From contig NZ_SCMR01000019.1 in assembly GCF_005502885.1 (NCBI RefSeq), forward strand, positions 24,055 to 88,054: DNA of 64,000 bases. The letters run 5' to 3'. Position numbers and translations under genes: made by a program. The stretch comes from Microbacterium sp. 2FI. GTDB lineage: Bacteria > Actinomycetota > Actinomycetes > Actinomycetales > Microbacteriaceae. Below the pieces are notes generated by a model that ran no database searches, was not told the DNA's origin, and saw nothing but the letters and a program-made list of their open reading frames with translations. Positions 48,101-49,743 of this stretch are shown here, piece by piece. How positions within the stretch are numbered: the first letter of the stretch is position 1; every line of letters begins with the position of its first letter.

Positions 48101-49602
48101 CCGTCACCTGGACGTTCGAAGCGCGCCTCATCCCGGGTTCGATCGCGCTCTCCGGCGTCGTGCTCGTCGACGACCGCGGCACCCCATCGACCGCCGACGA
48201 CGTCATCCTGACGCTGCTGTCGGGTGACGACGGCGACGGCGTCCTCGAGGCGGGTGAAGTGTGGCTGTACGGCTACACGACGATCGCCGTCGCGGGCGCC
48301 TACCGCAACGTGGTCCGGGCGACCGCACACGACATCTACGACACCGAGTACAGCGACGACGACGCGGCACACATCTTCGCCGCCGTGCCCGGCATCCGGG
48401 TCGAGAAGGCGATCAACGCCGTGAACCCGTGGGCGCCGACCGCGATCGAAGACGCCGACGGCGCGGGCAGCGAGCTGCTCGCCGGCATGCGCCCGGTGTG
48501 GACCTACCTCGTCACCAACACCGGCAACGTGGCGCTCGGCGTCGTGCTGCGCGACGACAACGGCACCGCGAGCACCGCCGACGACTTCACGCCCAAGTAC
48601 GTGTCGGGCGATGCGAACGACAACGGCCTGCTCGACCTCGACGAGACGTGGCTGTTCACCTCCGTCGGCGCGATCGTCCACGTCGTCGGCACCGTGGCGC
48701 ACCGCAACACCGCGACCGTCACCGGCACCGACGCCCTCTCCGGCCTTGTCGTCACCGCGACCGACTCCGCGGCCTACCGGGTGTTCTCGGGCCGCGGCGA
48801 GGGCAACACCCCCGGCTTCTGGAAGAACAACGCCGACAGCTGGGGCGCCGTCGCGTGGCCGCGCAACCCCGACGGCTCGCTCGTCTACAGCCCCACCCAG
48901 ACGGTCGGCAGCGTCTTCTCCGCCGCGACCGGTGCCTACTCCACGCGGACGCTCCTCGAGGCGCTCGGCACCGGCGGCGGCGGGATCGACGCACTCCTGC
49001 GCGCAGCGGTGGCCGCGCTCCTCTCGGCTGCGCACCCCTACGTCGCCTACCCGCTCACGGCGGGCGAGGTGATCGCCCTCACCAACGCGGCGCTCGCCAG
49101 CGGCAGCAATGCGCTGATCAGCAGCCAGATGACCCGGTTCGACACCTACAACAACTACGGGTCCGACATCGACCAGCACGGCAACCCGGGTTCGCCGGCG
49201 CCGATTCCCGGGGCGGTGCCCGAGCCGGCGCCGCTGCCGGTCGTGCCGGCGCCCGCGCCCGTGCTTCCGACGCTGAGCGTGTCGGATGCGTCGATCGTCG
49301 AGGGCCGGAACCAGTCGAGCACGATCACCGTGACGATCACGCTCTCTGAAGCCTCGACCACGCCGATCACGGTCACGGTCGCCGTCTCCGGGGGCACCGC
49401 GACGGCGGGCTCGGACTACAAGGCCACCACGATGACCATCACCTTCGCCGCCGGCCAGACCACCGCGACGTACTCGGTCGTCGTGTACGGTGACCGCACC
49501 GACGAGGCGGACGAGACGATCCTCATCGGGCTCAGCGGTGTGAGCTCCGGCGCCACGATCGCCGACGGCACCGGTGTCATCACGATAAAGGACGACGACT
49601 GA
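21172..49602 (+). CDS. Giant secreted modular protein with metzincin-like, beta-repeat, Calx-beta and RTX regions
   Basis: One uninterrupted frame encodes about 9,476 residues. GTG 21172 is chosen because GGAGGG lies just upstream and a signal peptide follows (TPLIAAVVTLAMAVTP, then PAAAAA). Order: signal, 1-45; metzincin-like segment with HEIGHLLGRDD, 159-169; PAPAE linker, about 218-325; four W-containing modules, 22387-24060; a long body of imperfect 75-90-residue beta-repeats (about 24900-33800) with GLVDGxTYYV modules; FHA-like and D-rich stretches to 40200; Calx-beta, 40231-41620; RTX, 42500-46150; six repeats with DTDGDG-type loops, 46444-48790; TPGFWKN, 48790-49190; Pro-rich linker; terminal Calx-beta. 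No LPXTG or membrane anchor is seen. It is probably a calcium-dependent adhesin or surface-layer protein; the function is inferred. Confidence 0.9.
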   Translation: MGSARASRRLRPPSLVDRARTPLIAAVVTLAMAVTPAVSPAAAAAPAEYALRAPSVAANAAHADLDAADIDRVLPSALALWGLRDLPGEVRVGDVSGDRLAVTSGTTITVDPDAAGHGWFVDATPASSREFTHGAGSTATADASSVAAGLMDLQTVLAHEIGHLLGRDDLDRDDALMHERLAPGTRHLGVGFDDGAHVKVLRALAAGRELPLRAMDVVEPASEPAAEQPVAEEPAPAEPAPAEPAPAEPAPAEPAPAEPAPAEPAPAEPATAPVEPAVDTAPAEPVAEAEPAAEAPAEPVAAEPAATTTAEPAAPIAVAPVVIAPSPWTVTISGTAVMRIDGTDLVIGTERRALSSITAVIVIGGAGADTLVIDASALAALKGKSVSFDGAGGSDVLAGPTVDARWIVDGAGSGRMLAGGATVTFRGIETLRGAEGNKDLFELVGSGTIGAVDGGAGGFDTIASRNSSPASVTSRVSGPQSGSVVLDGRTTRYDGLEPVNLSCSVACLVDAGTSDNHQIRIHSTGATNITVEFTTGTGELTTFTIGATTTKLTVRGAAGNDTFRVEALPAHVTIVIQGGGGDDTLVGPNVENDWAITGADTGAASFALFSAVENITGGSASDTFAVTTVVTASNPPRVHTLSGVISGGGGVDALVAGDLANRWTLTGAGTGTLSTVDPDDDLVLTSTQSFAAIENLIGGLGDDEFRMLAGGSVTGMIDGGGDDDEADEPAVDTITFAGFGSPVTLTLAGGALTFAALFSLATTPQTSTTGAGTVRFNTATQSSATQIRVGIGNAAGGVIAAAIDRIDDSPAPLGEVRVVATDDDAKWILFKLLGLGAAGDPGYRAFSVQVLSASAANPFSADDALTFVYAPGMHSATGVAAFVNVETVTGGAGADTVRGPPDESTRWTIDGDDAGSVAGIGFSSFESLVGAAGSADVFTVTATGTLSGSIAGGSGTSDALVFAVSDTLAVLYNVPSANHSGTANYDGRSIVYTGLDRQSVLAGNNSTRVIQGSSADDVMVVSAVDATRMQVRYVGRAWYDVVTGTLVDGEIFLNPLVSLVIEGRAGADSITIASLSSGWHDGATIFVYGNRRLSVATPIFVDDPDADSVFFTGDIAPLGTMEIYAANITVRAGVSIDAGDGYIVLRARHIETSTWENLRPGLVASRSVAITIEADAEIRATGIYIIAQAEDRTVAEFLGQMKEVANFVINPLISLLESIIALPVKVLVKSSSATITIGNRVRIISADALGIYATASADASGSARGSMVSVGFVWATATARVTIGTDAVLTGAAAVVITATATATASISSETSRELSSTPNPGATQIALSLAVSNAVVTSTISVGLRTRIEAGKTANLVATGNADSSASAESGIYADGSAGVATAIELSDADITNTVLGTVRANMGSGSVVKIEIDPTETDPTQPGYVDYAKNMIFVGAHALVTEDVITYTNRRGTSIGGLVDGRQYFVVQLFDIDDPDNPGRDESQWIKLAFTEERAITAGLGYDYHAGNVVDLINQAGTVLETSNNERLFNGTDVDGAANTVRLRWPVGTVFNTFELGQAVVYRQGTHAIAGLVDGQTYYVIASTNQTNLQGNTRFATAQVIRLAESENEARGGVFIDIGEIPVGATGYMFEAKHVLDSGFATGVGIISQLNAKDSSSASAGLVDEELNPNLWAKVKEKLAANVVDSLLSRLTRAYRDHQAKAGVASNGGIAVAGALAFTFADHDVTTIVGAAAVIQSNEDLEVKATIAQTLNLNAESNAEPQSGPDGASAGTMISVAISIGIVENTATATLTSGATLDGLRATRLIADVSYPFLTRFDQYIPLSWGELVDSLRNDGWDAILKYVNAQLGLKDSLFNTWTSATAQADEVGIAGSVTVLVLTNRAIATVQSGVKINQTLAWRNSDHGNAAGSEQVVSIEATNYQQFINMVGIFALPDIDLDSKGTKFADRISLNPAGTAGSKGGAGGSFYVFVQDNTTHAIVQNGAMIFSGADGGFNMKAEEAIFHIDLVQSGTTGGAYAFAGSVAYIGQDSDTLVHLGGTAKVTGRDARLYAGNLTTQVTWVGAVTIGEGTGVGISVAINDLQRTTRAVIGDLTATSSNTAAAGSTVNIDVTGVIDVLASLDGDLYAFSVAGAVSRPGAPTAPVGTPAKALQLLGTTAQTPPTGIGLAGAASVNIVRDTVQASIANAGRIVAGSVTVTALDDFFQLAVTGGASFVVSAQPGGKSIAGAFSFNDIEATIRAFIVATDVTTSIVLDPTGAATGDVTVTATRSGDLIALSAGLAGAPGNDSLAVAGSFSANVILNETEAIIRGMIGSIAGNVVVSASDNSRIIAVGGGIALGGKTGVGLGVGLNLLGTPTRPTITRALIAGSRLTIGGTTVSVTASNVNPTTEARIFAFGAGIGLALGPQSNLGLGFMLGVNIIEGITEAAIRSTTITELAGTPGVVAVTVSATDRTGIVAIAGAVGLSTSNSIGAAAGYNEVDTDTLARLDDVDITIDGALTVIAVSDGEIGGVALGVAAALGPQSALSGAGSLLINIIEKRVEATIGDTVADSHVGASVISAGGPIRVSATDSSLIVSIAGGFSVAAKGIAVGAAISYNLISNRIVASIDDASVIARGASSDISVTATSGATLVAIALGAALSGGNVAVGGSLTVNSIANTLDAHIADSPDIRAGRHVLVTATESVTLIVIAGGVGVALSGTAVGAAIAYNFIGGGFSPANPDVIDRDSTVKDQITAYIHNARVQAGGDIQVKAGYLPPASALPGSVSIGDIVTVAIPGDPSTEANAPFTARIISVAIGAAGASQLALGGAITINVIAHAITAYISGPRSVDADGSILVQAADDLTAVAVAGGAAAGGSAGGAAVPLQIDLSSVKAWIGDGTVVDARGNGSGVLARTGTKNSAGVAQTLLVKGLAVSATSFQTVRTIAIGLAGGAKFGVAGSGSVTVIDRTVHAWIGDGARINQGTTGESVDQSVVVIASSRTDHVGVAGSIAIGGKAGIGAGVEVGVLTKNTHAWIGAGAWVQAQRDVRVLAFSQEKIVSVSGAVAAGGKVGIAGAVDIYVLDISTTAKIRGTATAALTPTTVLALGSVQVAASSDTEVDFIAGNLAVGAIAAGIGGAVVVPVITKRTDAAIGARAIVDGRGLRPGIDVDGGFDVVFVNYGGETGQVRPPSISNSDVGYNPSNPDAEDPLVDEQFTGYRVVTPDTRTGFTGVAVTALNRDDIGMYGIGAGASASVAVQISAIVHVITASTTARIGDFAEINASAGSEGANQSVLVIAANDYQLLGIAGGGAFSGVVGVTPAVEVAVVLNTVTASIRTSARVEAARDIEVRAQAAEDILIITIAIAVSGGVGIGGAVGVLVIDNTTHASIASGAVAFAGGNVVVIASDLTDLDILSIAAGIGFAKAGVGAGTSVTVITKDTRAWIGNATVDAGGRSDLINTYDGTLSDSGVFGITDAVDNVHGVIVVAVSSEDVLSVAIAGAGGLIAGIAGAVTVQVLDSDTRAFIDGGARINTLAQGTASANQDVRVVAINDVTILAISGAIGVGAVGLAGGVDIGIVHNDTTAFIAGIDVRARRHITASALADRELSSFVISAGGGAVGLAAAVSVWTLGGNLISTYAYADKTQSGANTTRSTDALTGKGSSGENTSTIAKVDGLINGSDASSALGSLVNPGVDDDGNAAGTTQNSGDMRDAAADVKSTFDAQAPGGAVGAATAAPGASPLVGTQEVPSGTAAFIGRNATITAGGDVLIDARSRLIVLMVGGGLGIGGAGIGAGIAVLTFDDDVTAFIGSGSTVSAGATGTVALRARLFADFSVLAVTAGFGAIVGVAASVVVVNDRGAVSAYLEDATSTADAAVIAAAGTVQILAERIVGIHVAAVAAAVGIIAAAVGASVVVVNSTGSALAATGTFSRIGVDSPTATVGTVTIEAKVTSTVSSFGSSRITILALAGGPLGVSAGVLAITVGVSGAAVASAEVRRGTLIYASGAVRVASRFTPTVRVSGATAAVGVVAVGGVGLAVALYGIARAFIADAVTVRAGSIAVEAVNTAIAEASIVVVAIGAIGGSGARVDTDVDVDSDARIGSTSGAITTLATTGSISLLATATQSSSARTEGGAGGLGAVAWLIADATLTGWTRAAILGRTTIVRAGGVDVTARVIAANAGARVVVGSGGAISIGGSQALANSSPDITAAIGDGVTIGDLAVASAPVPILGGVTVSATARAEADTTANAYGGGAVQVGIPEARTTISPDVEAYIGTAGAASPTRIYAAGSVRVEAELSDDASTPLVDRITAIQIDPDTLTFEYPGIAEGDVVSYRPTGTAITGLHSGSTYTVLDTGTAGRIRLGSLLDAAQVDPLTEIITFGTPHGFRSGDCVVYDPRAGVSILASTTSATCSTSGTSSFYVRVIGDDGYRIMLTTTYAAAVAASDATLNPTITGNVLTNPTIGAQPTGTAVVYRAPVAATFISGAVDVTPVQVTDPVTGGLVWVPQSTTGADNTVTITHVTAANNIFVGTGVLALLNTGDAVLYLALDGVALTGLVHNTVYYVIRGANGVIQLAASRCLAVGCPDDDIAQTALSIGIPAGSESLRHSIQRSIGGLRDGQTYYTITGGSLVPGSFQLAATPGGTAITLDTQYRPGLHLFGIREVDLKVGTGTQALYAAIAGALPAGSHTIAGQGGESLATIAPPSGDGQSGATANGGSGGGVDVSVPSARVTGSPEVSAVLAAGITKVGGSVTVTATGASRATAYANTAGGGGVSVGEAHADVVFDTATTIASIATGSDVRADLDVTVSATSDHRIGATAVSKGGGVISGKIAETTARIDNDTTASIGSGAVVVAGRHVRVLSSSATNGSTFSDTESWGIGAGADSDNTNGDRGVTIGTGADPSKTWVYVGQGATITGQTVDLHAAVTRITARATAKALGVNPILLGVATAYANADVNINSDVLVEIDGSGAVRTTIRGNRGIDMQATTSGVSIVRDAQRLAVALIPPQDADAGGTDSFDNEVDTDRNVLVIAGARAATPPAASGLATLPSPGSVALHVQAQNISITVNNNPPLDSDRYRNDDNTTQVRNGDIDWDADVIILGGLDGAPLLVVDANGYVVEANAILVNGVAPVAGGPNPTHVDPDGNGSYVIDPILNSGYANVLFVADDEIDNEDYAGSTDGNPNADWPTFEFRDTLDSVVIIDYSGLDVTISRIDVVNSLGTTPLVVLRSRGGNLRAHTTLEFDVRHAAAPSYVDIEKRGDGDVLLSNLINNPVGLTRIVNLFGDIIASTASTLIVTNLLDIEATQGSIGSAARRIAVDLVRFTVRPRLDAPTASGVRDPRLVAVAGVDAYLSLRGLDRALTGSDPLTIHLDRIVAGRDIDLELRTALRQSATAQTADVRVQVPSELSAWINPRVHRFHFRGTDPAYDPARSGVSALLDPAVYVGTTSTEVSSAYRLEQRNLPLARTDVTVSSGGLTGFQADTLLGEFVIFESAPLPAGRPGLIAGDDIRIRDTEALAYGPTAVDRETAPVITLEGFIDLANAGTGFVDVDIDGEITLEEVSGDLRIGLIRSRTADVTLTAARSILDADPADAAANPADPRDVEGVNITLIAKTGSIGTQTDFLEINLLDTFGLSLTPVRGILNATAALGVYLFETLGDMRVGLVTSAQDDLTKVTDVSLVTGAGSIIDGDADAAADVVADRIDLGATGGGVGSFLDDLEVNTGIVRSASGRLYVATDQGVYLTETEGDLRLLTARSRDGHVRLTIPDTNGVRGPPSTGTQDLILLVDGDSLISQSQPRATTPGAADTATTTRTGIWAKLDISLWIGDDLLAPALSDIVAGRMIYIHGDVNRGTAAPTATDPDPLGTPVASNADTHTSPATASAGFGTTMTFAGRLGGVFDLDGSSDRTDRALVFGHIDVDRFDFLSTLLGTAVRVSGSQNLSATDRTRCLGTVFQTACGDGEDVFRVIALRTPDSAAAHTLTLDGQQGTDHYRVEMTTDAARTYTINILDTGAPNDGADLATIVGTSGADVFLLRKVTSIPGETADRPAFVALVHGTVAGLRATPAVGTGVERVNYDSALNGRLTVESGDGADTFAVDDTSTTITLDAGAGNDVFQIGQLFGTKRNAAAGLTPADVFPRLIATTRGYLSPGISAPLVALGGTGNDQFTVYSNQAELRLEGEDGNDLFVVRAFALARIDAAGTILRDAAGTAIPAIGASTDRPLDIRTGGGDDEVQYTMNAPVSVDGGAGYDKLVILGTEFPDDIVITKTAIYGAGTSVRYTTVESVEVDGLEGADQFFVQSTAGGVSYRVIGGHGSDTINIAGDISTDIVVRDIEGATGAVDHLVTSGDIRYDGIIAPGIDLNVAGINEGIVVISESGGSTSVAEGGGARAFDSYTVRLSRAPVGTVYVTVSASTPGVAERVGLTPGDSVWLCAGAAVACDDAFADFRRHLVEMGGVIDPAQRALVLVFDASNWSIPQTVHVYAVDDLRPEGDRVVTINHTTIAQSAADRLAGFDAAAVRNVEALVRDNDTPGVTVIEVAPGTSDEDRSTVVLEGTSGMTDDVLVGLAAPATGTVVIRLDVPDGRIVLSSADGRFNAATRTITFAAGDTTPVRITITVIDDGTRQDPAFVRLIARLISAPGGYAFAARTVYVDVRDDDSAGIIVTQSGGSTTVIRGGTGDDYTIRLTTRPTADVHVAILTDGLVDAVLGGRVAMRAIGTAGAGLFTGLVAIDAALRTITSLDGVSFLAAGFLEGQRISLDGGNTYFKIAVIRGTNATFDNVLQLTAESSLAAYAGTSTMTVRRVAASVTFTSSNWASAVTVSLVADTLFDVPLVRQGVKTFAVQPHLLSQLVGPVSVEGGTTRADRSLQNGIKLPGETDGPLLGIGTAASLPEGRNIDVLNIFDDSSVQDHVRTLTSTSLTGTGLPAGFTVDGATAFGEPAVVPGGISFGQVEFEVDADGTVRGITADAALSTIEVLNLLLGTGNDRLTITGTLQAAPEDDGDPATVTNPPAAHGTITVVHGGGNQLLPNGLVGGDTIIITGGAGPTSPLVVYGDTSQDGSWYAGNPAAQDAGDFGVQPFDQFPGIADEDERFLFPLASPFDHSGNDVIDARALFAGVAAGALPTVGFIAYGGAGDDTIWGSQAGDYLAGGSGDDLIEGQRGADQIYGDSGINVDVITRTLSIPTTNASTAPNADGLVAGSDELHGEGAGSAVGTGTDGDDIIFGDHGVVIQQVAAGRPNLTGGPVFVRLQTTRLVLTVFTVEPTNGAADVITGDVGDDRIGGGNGDDVITGNTGADIVFGDHGRIEYATPDGFRQVIHTTDPLVPAGNDIIAGNDGSDVILGGDGDDRITGDAGADVVFGDHGRVEYDITVGMIQRIFTTDPSALSGADVIAGNDGDDVILGGNGSDRITGDAGDDIVFGDHGRVEYVTPSGNRSLIFTTDPGVPAGDDTIAGNDGDDVILGGNGDDLISGDNGADVILGDHGRIEYYTALNTIRRIFTTDPANLAGADTITGDAGADIILGGNDDDLINGNGGADIILGDHGRIEIDAPIAGAAAGLVREITTTDPLVAAGDDVIFGDADRDIVLGGNGSDVISGGAEADIVLGDHGLIRDVTGSAIAPSAQVADGTWDLITTSDPNQGAADVITGDGANDIIFGGTLGDTISGGDANDLIFGDHGKVESTVLHQGRFGIFLELLPLNMPLAAHPFRWTSIHTLIGDGGASDLVRGNAGEDVIIAGQGADRVTGGTGDDDIMGGHNVAGGSDAGDFLDGGAQNDAIAGDNANLLRTGDISSRRFQTLTAGAIFTQDTGCANIAATGPCGTSPTASYDDPRGVKERSVVLFDHAATTGAGLWGADVIAGGAEDDLIFGQLGDDWIQGDGSAIDDSGAITIDVRTTRRSIEDYAGGGRDGDDYIEGNGGNDVIFGGLGRDDLIGGSSELFSLTTADRRPDGADTIFGGAGVRLVRNNHGDLEETGHARDSDVILGDNGNIHRLVRLVAAAADADPFTPGTVFLIFTYDTYAGGIRLIPRAYTFLDYTQGSGTGIGAADIVHGESGDDTIHGQLGDDVLFGEAQDDDIYGGWGNDRIYAGTGIDGVLGDDGKLQTSRNGRTETLNHVTTVNWAEFVSIPGPFTGAEVYILGELHKRADLATWIEGLINNDVIYGGLGDDFLHGGEGSDAMSGAEAMQEYYNRDLRLGALTRLATELGVVDTNPLHYNPTTTKFADYDADDPRSIIPGFLLNFDAYVLDEATGAVIDIDGVKIKSDDGRDRMYGDLWHDWLVGGTNCDWLFGGWGDDLLQLDDNLETAGGANTDPENDDPRFRDGDFAYGGAGRDVLIANTAQDRMFDWSGEYNSFIVPFSPFGSPTVNRTFSPHARDFIRALSVAGGSDEGPGVPPGEPFDEEALVEPGDAAWGDQHGGPRDPQPGNIPGGGRDDVGGQNLHCPCDPQTLLRVVKYVNGDDANETGPTLAAGTTVVWTYQVTNPGTVSIQLARILDDAGTPADPSDDFVPIYLSGDTDGDGFVDPGETWLFRAEGIVRGGRYMNVVTVEGVGTNGQSARDSDPAVYNGVVEGVVELFIDKAVNAADPRHPTAAEDADGATGPHLTVGQQVVFTYLVSALGGGVAGLVLLDDNGTPLDPSDDFTPVYVSGDTDGDGVLDPDEVWLFRAVRTVVLGQYTNVGTARGTGGGVALVATDAANYLGVPVGAIRIQKAVNAASATNPTAADDADTAAGAKRLAPGTAVVWTYLVTNLTGQSLRDVAVTDDNGTPLDPTDDFAPVYVSGDTDGDGQLDPGETWLFTSAGVLAFFATAGLFGNSAVVTARDLGGELVTAQDMAFHFGAVAAPQVVKYVNGQDAETAPGVARPVGTTVTWTYVVTNTGNVALVIVLRDDNGTPTNPADDFAPVYVSGDTDGDGLLDPGETWLFRAFGIVTEGQYVNTATVVGTVPGTEITGRDTDVAHHVGVVVPPSGLTVIKRANGQDADTAATAVQVGVGSTVTWTFEARLIPGSIALSGVVLVDDRGTPSTADDVILTLLSGDDGDGVLEAGEVWLYGYTTIAVAGAYRNVVRATAHDIYDTEYSDDDAAHIFAAVPGIRVEKAINAVNPWAPTAIEDADGAGSELLAGMRPVWTYLVTNTGNVALGVVLRDDNGTASTADDFTPKYVSGDANDNGLLDLDETWLFTSVGAIVHVVGTVAHRNTATVTGTDALSGLVVTATDSAAYRVFSGRGEGNTPGFWKNNADSWGAVAWPRNPDGSLVYSPTQTVGSVFSAATGAYSTRTLLEALGTGGGGIDALLRAAVAALLSAAHPYVAYPLTAGEVIALTNAALASGSNALISSQMTRFDTYNNYGSDIDQHGNPGSPAPIPGAVPEPAPLPVVPAPAPVLPTLSVSDASIVEGRNQSSTITVTITLSEASTTPITVTVAVSGGTATAGSDYKATTMTITFAAGQTTATYSVVVYGDRTDEADETILIGLSGVSSGATIADGTGVITIKDDD
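21646..21702 (+). other. Metzincin-like zinc motif and Met-turn in the giant protein
   Basis: Residues 159-169 read HEIGHLLGRDD, the HExxHxxGxx(H/D) pattern with Asp in the third ligand position. An LMHERL follows at the expected Met-turn distance (ATG 21700-21702). The preceding TITVDPDAAGHGWFVDATP is, from memory, a recurrent N-terminal segment of very large secreted bacterial proteins. Only a partial protease domain seems present, so activity is uncertain. Confidence 0.7.
21868..22000 (+). repeat. Eight-fold PAPAE tandem repeat (15-bp unit)
   Basis: Within the Pro/Ala/Glu-rich linker (about 21820-22150) the pentapeptide PAPAE recurs about eight times in a row, encoded by 15-bp units that differ mainly at third positions (CCC/CCT/CCG, GCG/GCC). 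It is a probable extended spacer between the N-terminal domain and the repeat body. Confidence 0.85.
22387..24060 (+). repeat. Four W-x-x-x-G modules near the N-terminus of the giant protein
   Basis: Four related modules begin with Trp codons at 22387 (WIVDGAGSG), 22951 (WAITGADTG), 23158 (WTLTGAGTG) and 23890 (WTIDGDDAG). Each continues with a Phe/Ile-Glu-(N/S/T)-Leu/Ile step such as IENLIGG and a GG-rich turn (MIDGG or AVDGG). They resemble RTX-like beta-roll repeats with a Trp lead-in. Confidence 0.7.
24900..33800 (+). repeat. Long array of imperfect 75-90-residue beta-repeats
   Basis: By eye, more than twenty divergent copies follow one pattern: a strand such as ITVSATD, a stretch like IVAIAGAVGLS, a Gly/Ala-rich turn with GVGxA, then INxIxNxTxAxI and a G-rich end. 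The composition (Ala, Gly, Ile, Val, Thr; almost no Cys) fits a stacked beta-helix or filament. The copy number and exact boundaries need alignment. Confidence 0.65.
40231..41620 (+). repeat. Three Calx-beta-like domains (internal)
   Basis: Three consecutive segments follow the Calx-beta plan. The starts are near IVVISESGGSTSVAEGG (40231), GVTVIEVAPGTSDEDRS (40717) and AGIIVTQSGGSTTVIRGG (41098). Their strands share VTVS/VRLS patterns and the separators are DNDTPG and DDDSAG. Calx-beta folds bind calcium in some proteins and are common in extracellular adhesins. Confidence 0.7.
42500..46150 (+). repeat. RTX-type calcium-binding repeat region
   Basis: Glycine/aspartate nonapeptides (GGNGDDVITG, GDAGADVVFGDHG and variants) recur through 3.6 kb. 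At the centre, GDHG motifs at 43021, 43201, 43381, 43561 and 43741 are spaced exactly 180 nt (60 residues). Further copies lie at 42793, 43936 and 44142. Each 60-residue unit pairs RTX turns with a non-RTX insert (for example RIEY...TTDP). This is the clearest functional signature in the protein: calcium-induced beta-rolls outside the cell. Confidence 0.88.
46444..48790 (+). repeat. Six approximately 126-134-residue repeats with acidic calcium-type loops
   Basis: Six Ig/transthyretin-like units carry a core like VVWTYxVTNxG, then DDNGTP, then SGDTDGDGxxDPGETWLF. The loop GGC/GGT codons are at 46660, 47062, 47461, 47839, 48223 and 48607. The loop DxDxDGxxDxxE has EF-hand-like spacing, and the last unit carries a diverged loop (GDANDNGLLDLDE). 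Such units resemble stalk domains of surface proteins. Confidence 0.82.
48790..49602 (+). other. C-terminal TPGFWKN segment, Pro linker and final Calx-beta domain
   Basis: GNTPGFWKNNADSWG starts near 48807 and is a motif seen in other surface proteins. A Pro/Ala linker follows at about 49190-49260. Residues from LSVSDASIVEG to the stop at 49600-49602 form one Calx-beta domain ending ITIKDDD. No hydrophobic tail or sortase motif follows it. Confidence 0.75.
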
Positions 49603-49743
49603 GGTATCCGACCGAGCTGCCTTCCAAGAACCCCGCCTGCCCTCGCCCCCTCGCCTCCCGCACGGTCATGTGCCCCCAAGACCCGACCGTGTGAGGACCC
49701 ACGGCACCCCGGGTGGGGGCAGGCGGCTCGGTAGGCTCGACGC

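Noticed and set aside
41665..49179. A 2,504-codon open frame antisense to the giant gene, plus others at 26605-31902 and 34207-38400
   Set aside because: In GC-rich DNA with strong third-position bias the complementary frames stay open. These give Arg/Asp/Val-rich low-complexity products with no domain and no ribosome site.
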